Under the pieces are notes generated by a model, which had not been told where the DNA came from, ran no database searches, and saw only the letters and a list, made by a program, of their open reading frames with translations. From Diorhabda sublineata (Eukaryota; Arthropoda; Insecta; Coleoptera; Chrysomelidae), in assembly GCF_026230105.1 (NCBI RefSeq), contig NC_079476.1:38554559-38618558 (forward strand): DNA of 64,000 nucleotides. Reading direction: 5' to 3'. The first letter of the stretch is position 1. Every line of letters begins with the position of its first letter. The position numbers and the translations under genes are program-made. This document shows, in pieces, positions 23,841 to 35,455 of this stretch.

Positions 23841-25589
23841 ATAAGCCATTTTTTCAAATTTGGGAACAGGAAGTGTTCATATGAACACTGAAAATTGAAA
23901 AAAAAGGTGCTATCAATGTTTACCCAATCGATTTTTTTGCATTAATATTTCATTCGAAGCATTTTATTAGGAAATATATTGATATTTTTCAATATAATAT
24001 ATAGGGATTTAATCAGCAATAGTTTTGAGAAATTTCGATACATTTTAAGTCGAGATACATACCTATAGGTCTTCATCTAGTACGACCGATGACTTTATGA
24101 GTGATAAATACCCAACACAACAAGTGTTTGCAATGTCTACATCGTTTTTTGTTTTATGTGCGATCTCCAGAACCAAGTGTTAGTTAATTCGAAAGTTATG
24201 TGGCCTAATAATTATTTGGCATTATATTAGAACGTGAAAAAACCGGCCCTTACAAATAAAGAAATATTTACAATAACATATTTGTGACCTCTAAATAATC
24301 ATTTATATTTTCTACATTCATTTTTTCACCTAGAGTTTCCGCTACATCCACTTAAACATCGTACTTCTTGTATATTAATATTTTATTCTTAATTGGTGTG
24401 GTCTTTTGGTTGGGACCAACATTTTTCGACTTGTTCCACGCTTTTGCCAACTTCTTTCCCCGTTTCTTCTATCATTATGATCACCACAACTCTAATTTTT
24501 TGAAATTTGATAATGATTGTAGATGTAGATACATTTGCTTCAAAATTTTCGTTTGGTTTTTTCTTGTTTCTTTTTTTCTGCCATCTCGTAAACTTATCGT
24601 TGCTTGTGACTAATGATATCCAATAGAATATGTTTAATATGTTTCTCATATTCTTCATCTTTTCTTTTGATATTAACATCGTGTCTTTCACTTCTTTTAT
24701 ATTTCCTTTGAAAATATACAAAATAATTTCCCTCAAAATTGTTATATGCTTGAAAATAGAGCAGAATAATTCAATTATTTACATATTTTTATCACGCTGC
24801 ACTGTTTCAAAATATTTGACTGATCTCGCAATTGAAATATACTATAAATTATCATCTTTGAGCGCTCATATCCGTCTGGTACATAAAAGATATATTTTTT
24901 TGCAACTTTTTGGCATCCCAAGTCGGTGCTCAGTCAATATATCCTCATTTCTAGCGATTTTATGGGTTTATTATACCGCACATAGGTTCATAACCGTTTC
25001 CCTGGATTCTTCCAGATAGGTATAGAGCGAACACAGTAAAACTTTCTTTGTGTCTGTTGTTGTATTATATATAATCATTTGGACTGTTGTCAAACAATTT
25101 TATCACCCATTAATTCAATGAATGTGGAGCTGATATCAAAGAAATATCGATGTTTCCAGTTTCATTTTATCTCATCGAAATGCATGTGGGAATATAACGA
25201 CTTATGATGAAAACAAATAATATAATTATGGTTGCTATTCAAGTTTTGATATAAGGCAACACTGATGTGAATATGTCAAATCTGTCAATGCTATCATAGA
25301 GTTTGACACTTTAAATGGTTGTTGGTTGTCATACGAGTGATATATGATTCGTTTTTGTACTATTTTTATTTTCTGTTGTACATTAAATTAACTGCAATGT
25401 GCCAATTAACCCGATTCGATTTTTGGTAATGAAGTACCATCTCTATCCACCATGTTTCGTGAATTCAAACCTAGTTGCACTTCACTCACAAGCAATTTGC
25501 ATAGATCTATGCAAATGAACGCGAAACTAAATAAAAATCAACTGTATAAGTCTTTCAAGTTGAGCTAAATCCAACAATGTTGTTGTTGC
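23841..25589. other. Unassigned AT-rich sequence
   Basis: Two overlapping open frames of 115 codons (minus, 24389-24736, lysine/asparagine-rich) and 129 codons (plus, 24630-25019, hydrophobic) are present. Both reflect base composition and neither matches a family I know. No repeat or RNA gene seen. Confidence 0.35.
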
Positions 25590-25985
25590 TTTTTCGGAAT
25601 AACTGGAAATGTTGCCGTTTCATTGGAGGCAACGTAGAACGGTCAATTATGAATGGTACACCAGTATTTGTTTGCCAAAAGGGTTCAAAAATACCAGCAA
25701 AACCAATCGGAGAGACGATTCATTCTCTACCACGATAATCTGAACTCTCACATATTAATTCAAACAAAAACATTTTGAACAGTCAAAACAACAAATTGAT
25801 GGGTGATAACTCGTACGGTCCTTGTTTCGCGCCCAATGATATCTTGAAGAAGGGAAGATTGCGTTCAAATCACATGTTTTGGAGTTACCTCAATCGGAAT
25901 GGAAAAATGCCTCGACAATTGATTCTAACGAATGCGAAAGTGTATTAATCTTGATGGAGAATATTTTGAGAAACCATAAAGCCGT
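25590..25985 (+). pseudogene. Mariner-like transposase fossil, catalytic core and C-terminus
   Basis: Several frames must be joined. The segments FGITGNVA and VSLEAT are followed by WYTSICLP, then RRFILYHDN (about 25715-25745) carrying the second catalytic aspartate, then the third-aspartate region, which is badly damaged. The C-terminal FKSHVLELPQSEWKN and RMRKCINLDGEYFEKP come next, with a stop at about 25981. These match, in order, the core and tail of a mariner subgroup whose tail reads ...RMQKCINLDGEYFEK. At least three stops and two frameshifts are present. The N-terminal DNA-binding domain is missing. Confidence 0.8.
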
Positions 25986-26180
25986 AACCAATTATAAATA
26001 TTTGTAGCAGCCCTCGTGGATATCAGTAATGAACTACTTTATACAGGAAATATAAACGAATGAAATCGATGCAAAATTTGGTTTCTCAAAACTTCTGGAC
26101 TACACCTTGTATCATTTTAATTGTACTGGTCACTTTATTGTTAGCTCATTAGTCAAAAATATGTCTTCTACAGAATTAAA
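25986..26180. other. Short unassigned spacer before the minisatellite
   Basis: Contains the remainder of the mariner 3' region. Nothing else recognised. Confidence 0.4.
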
Positions 26181-27511
26181 ATGTGGTTTGTGGTCTGTGG
26201 TGTGTGGTGTGTGGTGTGTGGTGTGTGGTCTGTGGTGTGTGGTGTGTGGTGTGTGGTGTGTGGTGTGTGGTGTGTGGTCTGTGGTCTGTGGTCTGAGGTC
26301 TGTGGTCTGTGGTCTGTGGTCTGTGGTCTGTGGTGTGTGGTGTGTGGTGTGTGGTGTGTGGTGTGTGGTGTGTGGTGTGTGGTGTGTGGTGTGTGGTTTG
26401 TGGTGTGTGGTCTGTGGTCTGTGGTCTGTGGTGTGTGGTGTGTGGTCTGTGGTCTGTGGTGTGTGATGTGTGGTGTGTGATGTGTGGTGTGTGGTCTGTG
26501 GTCTGTGGTCTGAGGTCTGTGGTCTGTGGTGTGTGGTGTGTGGTGTGTGGTGTGTGGTGTGTGGTGTGTGGTGTGTGGTGTGTGGTGTGTGGTGTGTGGT
26601 GTGTGGTGTGTGGTGTGTGGTGTGTGGTGTGTGGTGTGTGGTGTGTGGTGTGTGGTGTGTGGTGTGTGGTGTGTGGTGTGTGGTCTGTGGTGTGTTATGT
26701 GTGGTGTGTGATGTGTGGTGTGTGGTCTGTGGTCTGTGGTCTGTGGTCTGTGGTCTGTGGTCTGTGGTCTGTGGTCTGTGGTCTGTGGTCTGTGGTCTGT
26801 GGTCTGTGGTGTCTGGTGTGTGGTCTGTGGTCTGTGGTGTGTGATGTGTGGTGTGTGATGTGTGGTGTGTGGTCTGTGGTCTGTGGTGTGTGATGTGTGG
26901 TGTGTGATGTGTGGTGTCTGGTGTGTGGTCTGTGGTCTGTGGTGTCTGGTGTGTGGTCTGTGGTCTGTGGTGTGTGATGTGTGGTGTGTGATGTGTGGTG
27001 TGTGGTCTGTGGTCTGTGGTCTGTGGTCTGTGGTCTGTGGTCTGTGGTGTGTGGTGTGTGGTGTGTGGTGTGTGATGTGTGGTGTGTGATGTGTGGTGTG
27101 TGGTGTGTGGTGTGTGGTGTGGGGTGTGTGGTGTGTGGTGTGTGATGTGTGATGTGTGGTGTGTGGTCTGTGGTCTGTGGTGTGTGATGTGTGGTGTGTG
27201 ATGTGTGGTGTGTGATGTGTGGTGTGTGATGTGTGGTGTGTGGTCTGTGGTCTGTGGTCTGTGGTCTGTGGTCTGTGGTCTGTGGTCTGTGGTCTGTGGT
27301 CTGTGGTCTGTGGTCTGTGGTCTGTGGTCTGTGGTCTGTGGTCTGTGGTCTGTGGTCTGTGGTCTGTGGTCTGTGGTCTGTGGTCTGTGGTCTGTGGTCT
27401 GTGGTCTGTGGTCTGTGGTCTGTGGTCTGTGGTCTGTGGTCTGTGGTCTGTGGTCTGTGGTCTGTGGTCTGTGGTCTGTGGTCTGTGGTCTGTGGTCTGT
27501 GGTTTGGGGTG
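26181..27511. repeat. Heptamer minisatellite TGTGGTC/TGTGGTG, about 190 copies
   Basis: The whole 1.33 kb is built of 7-bp units, mainly TGTGGTC and TGTGGTG, with rarer TGTGATG, TGAGGTC and TGTGGTT. The plus strand is almost only G and T with scattered C. Two homogeneous blocks stand out: about 22 TGTGGTG units near 26526-26679 and about 38 TGTGGTC units at 27240-27503. Between them a composite phrase, GTGTGATGTGTGGTGTGTGA, recurs at several places. Because 7 is not a multiple of 3 and no unit contains a stop in any phase, long open frames exist in several frames on both strands (up to 480 codons on the minus strand); these are artefacts of the repeat. Confidence 0.98.
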
Positions 27512-27699
27512 ACATCGCAACCGCATACGAGAAATAACGCTCACTTATAATCCTTAAGGACTTCACAATCATCTAGTTTATAGAAATGGGATTTATTATT
27601 ATATATTTTTGAAAAACTAGTAGTTTAGCTTGGCACTTTCGAAGATAATACGACAAATCCTCATATTAGTACAAGATATTAATATAAATAATATTTCCT

Positions 27700-28215
27700 A
27701 CATTTTATATTATTACCATAAGGCATATTATATTTTTTAATGCTTCTAAATGAATTCTAGTTGTCTTCTGGTTTAAAATTAGTTTTTTTCCAATAATTTT
27801 CGAAAGATTGATAAAAAATTGACGTTTCGACTCAACTTCAGTCTTTATAAAAATATGACACTGACAATTTGCGAAAAAATAACTTTTCCTCGGTTCTAAC
27901 ATCTTAAATGTATCAATATTTCATCAATTAAATTAGTTGTAGTTTCATTAGACTTTACAAAATAGAACCATACATTTTACTCAAATTATTAAGGTCTTTT
28001 TTTATTATTTACAGCTTTTTCGTTTTTATGAAATATGAATATTATGTTTCAAGAATTTTTTATCTTTATAATTGAATTTTTTTGATATTTCATGGTTCGT
28101 TAAAGCAGTTTTATTTTTTTTATCGTATTGATGACGTTTTAGTCTATTTTCTAAATATTGTGAGGTCTGTCCTATGTAGACAGACACATTTGGTGTTTTA
28201 GATTTCAATTTAATC
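27700..28215 (-). pseudogene. Penelope-like retroelement: GIY-YIG endonuclease end and 3' terminal repeat
   Basis: The minus strand reads SVYIGQTSQYLENRLKRHQ (28151-28185), the GIY-YIG nuclease start, then KNKTALTNHEISKKFNYK (about 28070-28125), which matches the second conserved block of the Penelope-type endonuclease (...NKTALxxHExxxxHxFxF). The frame then breaks and a short NLSKMYGSIL-like stretch, typical of the protein's last residues, follows. Downstream (27700-27900) is non-coding sequence with GTTGAGTCGAAACGTCAA, like the pseudo-LTR of these elements. The reverse transcriptase part is absent. Penelope-like elements use this nuclease to nick the target. This is a 5'-truncated dead copy. 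Confidence 0.8.
27812..27845 (-). ncRNA. Degenerate hammerhead-ribozyme-like core in a Penelope pseudo-LTR
   Basis: The minus strand reads CTGAAGTTGAGTCGAAACGTC. Penelope-like elements are known to carry hammerhead ribozymes in their terminal repeats, with a CUGANGA core, a short stem II and GAAAC followed by GUC at the cleavage site. Here CUGA, GAAAC and GUC are present in order and correctly placed downstream of the endonuclease. A9 is replaced by T, stem II is very short, and I see no good stem I. It is probably a decayed ribozyme. Confidence 0.35.
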
Positions 28216-29095
28216 TAATTATATTATTGACAAAGCACTATTTTGAACTCATGAAGCAACTTAATTTATACAATCCAGAAATATCTAAAAAATACATTGT
28301 CAAGAGAAAATCAAATAACGCGTGGCGTACGCGAAGATAAACTTTTTTTTATACATCACGTCAGATTCACATATGTGAGACCCCCTGCTGGTAGTGAGGG
28401 AAACTGTAAGTCCTTCCAAATCCAGGATTCCAAGATAACGTGGATTCTTCCCTAGTCATATACGATATTACGCCCTACAAATATTTCTTTTCCATAATAT
28501 TCCTGCATATATTAATATATTACGTGAAATTGTGATTCGGCAAATTTATGGTGAATGTGACTGTGCGGAAATATCAAATGACATTTCTAATGGGTTAGTC
28601 AACTTCTTTCATCTTAACTAAACAATGTCGGTTACTCGTTGAAAACCCGATTCATGATCAGATCGTTGCGATTCAAAACATTTTCAATATGTTTAAGAAT
28701 TACATCTTCAACGTTGTCGCTAATTATGTATCCTTTACAAATATAGATTATTCCTGCAAGAATTTTATGTATAAATCACAATAGAACCTCGATAGGATCA
28801 ATACCAGGGGTACGTTGAATAATTTGAGTTATAAAATGCATTCAACCATTTTTTCTTTGTACTCCTCCTCCTCCTTTGAATGACCCTTCTTGCCAATTTA
28901 TTTCCCGGCATCCTTTTAATATGCTTCAACCATCTTACTCTTCAAGCTATTATGTATCTTATTATTTATGGTTGTTTATACGAATAAGTCAGTTCTTGGT
29001 TAGTTTTTCTCCAAAGTTCCCCATTTGTTTTTATTCCCCAAAAAACTTCCCATATCACCAGCTTTGTTTTGTCAGCCTTTCTGAAGACCCATCGT
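28216..29095. other. Unassigned AT-rich intergenic sequence
   Basis: No motif, tandem repeat or RNA gene recognised. Confidence 0.45.
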
Positions 29096-29345
29096 CTACT
29101 TCTGTAGCTGTTGATCTTGCTTGTTTTGACTATTCTTGTATTCTTTGTTCTCTATATATTCTTTTAAACCAATAACATTTTTTCTCAGCACCATATACTT
29201 CATTTTCTTTTGGTTGATTCTCAATCCATAATTTCTAGCAGCCTCTTTCAGTTTACAGAATATCTTTTCCATTTCTTTCTTTGTTCTGATTATTAAAGCT
29301 AAATCTTCTGCATAAATTATTTGCTGTTTGTACCTATGCATGGAA
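29096..29345 (-). pseudogene. Non-LTR retrotransposon reverse transcriptase, catalytic loop fragment
   Basis: An 81-codon open frame begins just before the catalytic loop, which reads YAEDLALI at 29293-29314 (YADD in active enzymes; the second position of the DD pair's first member is changed to E). It continues RTKKEMEKIFCKLKEAARNY, then GLRINQKKMKYMVLRKN, the standard GLxIN..KTKYM stretch of the palm. After that the similarity fades into lysine- and asparagine-rich sequence. The nearest relatives are the group that also supplied the tail fragment at 50510-51290. The first catalytic aspartate change alone would inactivate it. Both ends are missing. Confidence 0.8.
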
Positions 29346-31469
29346 TAAATTCAATTTTTGCGTTATTATGTACTACGTGAAAACAAACTAAAACAGGACT
29401 CAAATCGACATTTTACAATATGAAAATATCATCTTCTGAATTAAAAGCACCCCCTAACACCCACCTAACCTTGCTGGAAAGAGATTTTAGTCCTCTGTTC
29501 AGGAATATAAAGTTTTTTTTCAAATTTGGTGCAATAATAACTGAAAAAATTGATTTTTAATGATTAATCCCCGTATAAAATTTGTTAAACATCTAATAAA
29601 CTGTCATTCCTCGTGGACTCATCATAGAAAACATCGAATCGTAAACATAAATGTATTTATATTTGCCGAAGCTGTCGGAAGACGTATGTACACAATTTCT
29701 TTGAAATATTCCTGCTAGACAATCTCCAATAAGCGGTGGCGTTGCTTTGTGAGATTAAATTAATTCAAAAAATTATTTAAATAAATAGAAATATGGCGTT
29801 CTTTACACAATCTGATAATGCGATCATAATAAGAATTGCTGAATTAACTAGAGTAAATAGATTTTCTATTTGAAAGGAGTTGCTGTGAATCATTCACAGA
29901 ATCGAAAAACATGTGAACAAAAACTGAAATCAGTTGACAAAGCTACTCAAGAAGAAGAATTTGGCTGCGACTGCAAATTATCCAGAATACAATTATACCA
30001 TTTTAAAATATTGCGTCAAGTTTTGTCAGCATGTGGTTTTGAACACAAAAAACAGAATAAACCAAATCGTCAGGGATAATTCGATTATTTGCGTCAGATA
30101 AAAGATTACCGAAGTTCTAATAGACGAATGGGGTACAAAATGGGCTCAGTTCACGTCTGGTATCCTGTTTAAACCAAACTCCCTGTTTAAACCAAATGTA
30201 TAATTAGATAATAAATTTATAAAATGAGGTATCTACGCCTATGGTAGATCAAACAAAATTTGTATAATGTGCAATTGATATTAGCTAAAAGGATACTAGC
30301 GAAAATGAGAGGGTACATCTTTGAGGGTTAGGTCCGCTTTATCTCTTGATATAAACTCTATTGAATATGCGCTCCAAGACCCCAAAAAAGTTTTCGACCA
30401 GCTGTGAGTCACATTTATTTTGAAAAACTCACTTATACATCTTCAAATTTTTTCCACCATCTTGTTTTTCATCGTGAGATTAGTTGAAGATGCACTTTAT
30501 AAAAATATGTAATTTTCTGACACCCTTGGTATTTCCATTGCAGTTTCGCTGCTTTTATTAATTTTTTATGGTATATTTTTTTTGTTAAAGTGTCTTAACC
30601 ACTTTGTAGTAGTAAGTTGAAATATTTGTCTATGGGTGACTTCCATTACCAATATTCTATTTCATCCTTATCTCACGCGACATATCTTGTATTTCCCCTT
30701 TTAATTTATGATCTTCCTTTTTGTTACACACCGTATATCTATATTATAATTAAGGTAAAACATCTAAAGTATAGGTAATAGTGAAAATAAGAAATGTAGC
30801 GCATATTTTCATCGCGTTACGTGTTGATTTTTATCTTGTTCATTATTGACGATCTTTTCACTTTAGTTCCAGAAGGGCGAAAAGAAACATCACCTTATGA
30901 TAACTGTAATATTTTATAAGGATCCTACTTTATCCTGATGTGCTGAATTCATACATGTGAATGTGCAGCTTATCTGGGGTTAGCTCTTTCATGCCCTTTT
31001 TCTCTATTTTTACAACATCTCCTCTACCTTTTGAGTAGACGCCGTTTCTGCGGCTAACGGATTCTCACTTCATTGAGTTCTGTTGACGACAACAAAGACT
31101 CAAACGGATATACATATGTTAAGATATGAGAAGTTCAAGTATCCACACCGAAGTTTTTCCATTAATAATTGCAGAGACACTGACGTCCGTCAATATTAAC
31201 TTTTAAACAATAAATCGTCAAATTAAACGCGGTGTATTGATCAAGTGATTTATCAGGCATGCAGAGCAATAAATTTTTTTCTCGTTGAATAATTTTAGGG
31301 TCACAAACAGTGGCCCTAAGCGTGAGGAAGGAAAACCAATTGCGATAATTGAATTTTCTAGTACTTCAGACTATTAGTAATAATCCTATATCCATAAAAC
31401 CCCCCATATCAATTTCATAAGGTACTTTCAATCATTACTTCACCATAAAAGTTCTAGATTACTCAAATA
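29346..31469. other. Unassigned AT-rich intergenic sequence
   Basis: A 69-codon plus-strand frame at 29870-30079 (CEQKLKSVDKATQEEEFGCD) is unrecognised. No repeats or RNA genes seen. Confidence 0.4.
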
Positions 31470-31960
31470 TATACCCATTGAGCCACGCTGCCTCTCGGTA
31501 AGATCTTGCAAATACTGCTCCAGGTGGAATTATGTTGGACAGATCAGCGACCTTTCTTTACTCTAACCAGTCCAAATTTCTGCGCCTATAAGTCGAATTG
31601 TTTTTTCTGTATTGTGTCAAACATTCTGAGGGTATGGTTGGCATATTAGAAGCTGTTGCGATGTATGGTCTTAGTCTGTGATCTCGTTGGTGCATGTACA
31701 GTCGCGTTGTACACTTGAGGGTATGTTGTTACAAACAGGTCTAAAAGGTAGCAAAGACACCATCTCGATCGTAGACTCTGGTTAGCTCATTGCTGAATTG
31801 GATCAGTCCGTGACTATTGGCAAAATCTTCAGCTCCTTGTCATCAGTTTTGTTGAAGAAAATCAGCCAGCTGATGAGATAAAGATTAAAGTCATCGGCGA
31901 TAACAACATCTGCGTTTGGATGGTTCGATTACAGGTAATGTAATGACTAGGTTTGAGAAA
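31470..31960 (-). pseudogene. Jockey-like non-LTR element: endonuclease joined to C-terminal tail, reverse transcriptase deleted
   Basis: On the minus strand, SNHPNADVVIADDFNL (about 31875-31925) is the HPNADxxxxGDFN block of the apurinic-type endonuclease that nicks target DNA. WLIFFNKTDD, NELTRVYDRDG, DLFVTTYP and YNATVHAP follow across several frames down to 31680. The next recognisable text, TIRLIG (about 31590-31610) and IIPPGAVFARS (31501-31533), belongs to the extreme C-terminus of the protein (RAIRLI...IIPP..VFARSTRQA). The whole reverse transcriptase that should lie between, over 500 codons, is missing. The glycine of GDFN is changed to aspartate. A second tail fragment of the same family lies at 62225-62420. 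Confidence 0.75.
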
Positions 31961-33179
31961 ATTTTGTTATTCTTTGAGACATTTTTTTAAACCACATAAC
32001 ACGCTCATCTTTGTTTCTATTAGCGCCAGAATTTGAGGTTCCTTCGACTGCAGATGCAGGTCTACGAGGAGATCTGAACCTTTTTTTGGTTTAGAAGGAC
32101 ACAGCGACGGAACTTGAGTGGTATCTCACCGGGACATGCAAGTGGGCCACATCTACCAACTGTTGTTTCAATTTGAATGTGGAAAATCAATTGTATCAGA
32201 AGAAAATTAACTTTAAGACTGTTTTCTCCTATAAAACTATCAGATAATGATAAGAACTTCTTGATATGGAATTGAATGAATCTTATATAATTTTTTAACG
32301 GTTAACGTTCATGCTTTTTTTTGGCTAAATGCAATTTTTTATTATCTTTAGATTTAATTCGCATCACGGTTGGGTGGGAATATTTTTTCTTGTCTGGATT
32401 ATCGCTGGAACGGACACAGATTAGTTTTTAATGTAAGCTTTTCTAAGCCGCATTTCCCAGAAGTGAGTTATACACTTTTTTATTGTTCAATCTTCCAGAT
32501 AATTAATCATCTTAGACTAATTAAAAGAAAAGAAAACTCGGAGAGATTTCCCGAGTCAAATTCTCGTCAGACCTGCGGCATTAGACATGTAAATTTAAAA
32601 AATTCTTAAACTTACATCAGTGCTAGGAGGGTCCTTTGAAGACCACACCACCTGGGCCCTTCCCAATTTTCCTCAAGAAAGGCGTTTTTCTTCATTAGAC
32701 GATTTAATTTTTCCTCACTGCATACATAATCAATAAGGCCTCTTTTTCTGCTGCTATAATTTTAATATTTAATTTATTTCTAATTTGAATGTTGAATTAT
32801 GCATTCTTTCAGGGTGTTTCTTGGAGCCGATGCATATTCAGCGTTACTCTCCTACTTGGAGTGGGGAAATCGACTTTTCTTTCACGTAGGGGCGAGCAGA
32901 ACCATATTTGAGATGTATACAAGGTAATATCTCGAAATGGATCAAAACATTTGGTATACCAGTATTGTACTACATAACTGGAAAGGAGGGATTTGTGTAG
33001 TACCCTCTACATTGGTATAATCTGAACATCGATCTACATAGAGACGAAATTAAGAAATCCGCCGAAATATACTCCAAAAAAAACTCCAAATCAGAGTGGT
33101 TTTTAGGTTAGGTTGCTTTTATTATTTCGGTGGACATTCTCTGTGACAATCTCAGCAAATAAATCTAGTCTATTTGGTG
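31961..33179. other. Unassigned sequence, partly GC-rich
   Basis: 31960-32160 may be further upstream sequence of the same retrotransposon (minus strand) but no motif is firm. 32610-32700 carries a compact minus-strand frame, MKKNAFLEENWEGPRWCGLQ, of unknown origin. A 79-codon plus frame at 32370-32609 is unrecognised. Confidence 0.35.
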
Positions 33180-33891
33180 CCATCTGATTTTTAGGATATT
33201 CCACAGACGCGGAGTGGAAATATGACACTACTCTTTGACTTCCTCATCAGATTTGTCTCTCTATCGGGTTGAGATCGGACGTCTATGAAGGCCGAATCAA
33301 TACTTCAATTACATTCTTTCAAATACTCTTTGCACAACTTCGAGGAATGCTTGGGATCGTTACGCTGCATTTTCCTCTAATATTTTAATAGCTATAGGTC
33401 TTCAATCGCCTTTCCTACAAAACATACTTCGAACTTTGACACTTTACTCCATAAAACTCTCTCCCACTCTTCATGCGTCCAATTTTCATGTTCTTTGATC
33501 TACTACAAGCTCTTAATTCCATTTTGACGTCTTAAAATAGGTCACTGTCAGTTTCTCCCGATATCCTTTCTACTGTAGAAGTACTAAAAGGCAGATTTTT
33601 ATATTCATTCATGTCTTAGCCCGTGAGCCGTCGTTCAAACTCCTGGTGGATGCATATTTTTTCACTTCTGTCTAGACTATGAAGCCTTGCGATTAATACA
33701 CATCTTGGATCAAAAAAGCTTTTGATAACCGGGACTAAACTACAATCATAAACACCCAATAAATAATTCCCAGCTAGAGAATAATAAACAAATCAGCCGG
33801 TACTTGTGGTGTTTCTAATTGTTAAATTCTATTATTTTGAAATTTAATAAACGGATTATGGTGTAGACGAAAACTTTTGACCGGTAGTGTA
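33180..33891 (-). pseudogene. Tc1-like transposon fossil with one terminal repeat
   Basis: The end at 33871-33891 reads, on the minus strand, TACACTACCGGTCAAAAGTT, a typical Tc1-type terminus beginning right after a TA. Moving inward, HEEWERVLWS and SKFEVC (about 33430-33485) match the first catalytic block (normally WSDESKFE; the aspartate is lost here). QRNDPKHSSKLCKEYLKE (about 33320-33372) holds the second aspartate block (QQDNDPKHTS), and DLNP-like text near 33260-33275 is followed by a degraded tail. Tc1 enzymes carry a DD34E triad and insert at TA. The DNA-binding region between the terminus and the core is unreadable, and the opposite terminus was not found. Confidence 0.75.
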
Positions 33892-35455
33892 TGTGTAGAG
33901 TCGAAAAAATTGTACTTCAACTGAAACAAACGGCATATATTTTTATATGTATTATTTCTGTCGTACTATTGGTTGAGTCATGTGTAAAAATACCTTAAAT
34001 TAATTATCTAGACTTCTATAATAAAAATTAGAAGCCGCAAACATTTCCTGGAAGCTCTAAAAATCATTATTATGGAATAACCCTCGTAAGGATGTATCTG
34101 GAATGGTTTTAGCTTCCGAATGGTGTTATTAGTTTTGTCAATTGTATTAAACCGACCGAAATCCCTTTTAAATTAACAATATAAACCTTTGATCCTCGTG
34201 ATATGATGAATAATTCTTACTCCGGGCTCCCCCACGTCTCCTCCAATCTCCTTCGAGAAATACGAATTTTTATTTATCTATGTATGTCACAAATATGGCT
34301 GAGTTTCGAGATCGGTCATCATTGGCTTTCACTGAACAAAAATTTTCTTTATCTCTCTCTTTCGATATCTAAAAAATCCTCGAGACTTGAATAGCGACTA
34401 CCAAATATTATAGTGTGCTTTAAATTTGTATGAAACATACATGAGTTCTGCCCTCCTTGAATAATGTTCGGAGACCGTAGTTTACAAATGAATGCAGCTA
34501 TTGAATTTACTTATAATATCAATGTGGAGGCGAACTATCGGACTCTTTCCAACCGACGGCGATCGGGGAAGTTCTTTCTCTCTTATTAGGAACCAAATCT
34601 AAAACCTCTTTCCATCGGCCATACAGAATGGCCCATATTAACTTGATAATTAGGTATGTTATCCGACTTGCAGATGAGCTAAGGCTTGGTGGATGGAATA
34701 AAAAGTGTTTTGCCCCCTCTTTGAGGCAAGATACCGTGGTATAAAATTGAGAAGGGTGTCGTTGATGGCACATTCAGGCGTCGGGCGCGTCGTTATCGAG
34801 ACCTGGTGCAGTGTTTGGACGTCGGTATCGGGGAGGCGTCTACCACCAGGTCATTAATTCGACATTTATATATTCAATATAGAATCACAACTAATTTATA
34901 GTTATTTAAATATAATTAACGAACAATAATAACATATTTGTGATTTTTTTTCTGTATTTTCTTAAAAAATTGTTCAGTGATATTTTTTTTATTTTTTTTT
35001 TTTAATATTTCACATTATTTCAAGTGCATTGTCTTAAATTTTTAATAAAGTTGAAGTGATGTTTTCTTATTTAAGTCTAATCTGATTGCTCGACGTGGAA
35101 ATGTGAGGTTATGAGTGGCCACCTATTGGATTAACTTAAAAATAAAAAAGTCCGTATTCTTCTACGGTTTACTCATAGAAAATCTAGATAATTGCATGTG
35201 CACTTTAATCAACGCCTTTAGAACCTTCAAATTAAATTTCACTACACTAGTTCGAAGTGTTTTATTCACGTGAATCTACTACAAAAATTTGAACCATCTA
35301 GAAATGTTTTCGTGGCTATTATCCGGTGATTCAAATATACTTTTCTGTCAACACTTTTACATTTTTTTCACTGCTACAATTACTGTTTCACCAAATGTAC
35401 TTAAATTTTTTATTATACAGAGTTAAGCTAAACTAAAATCGTTCAAGACAGTGCC
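33892..35455. other. Unassigned sequence with a GC-rich hairpin and a possible micro-exon
   Basis: 34520-34860 is unusually GC-rich. Within it, GACCTGGTG (34800-34808) and CACCAGGTC (34844-34852) can pair around a 35-nt loop. At 34221-34250 a 30-bp minus-strand stretch is bounded by TTTCTCGAAG and GTAAGAAT and reads EIGGDVGEPG, a collagen-like Gly-X-Y phrase; it may be chance. An 84-codon minus frame (34519-34773) is unrecognised. Confidence 0.35.

Noticed and set aside
24389..25019. Two overlapping open frames of over 110 codons
   Set aside because: Low-complexity lysine/asparagine or hydrophobic translations of AT-rich DNA, on opposite strands, no motif.
26130..27572. 480-codon and 458-codon minus-strand open frames rich in TTDHRPQ repeats
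   Set aside because: They are translations of a stop-free 7-bp tandem repeat, which is open in several frames on both strands; nothing marks one as used.
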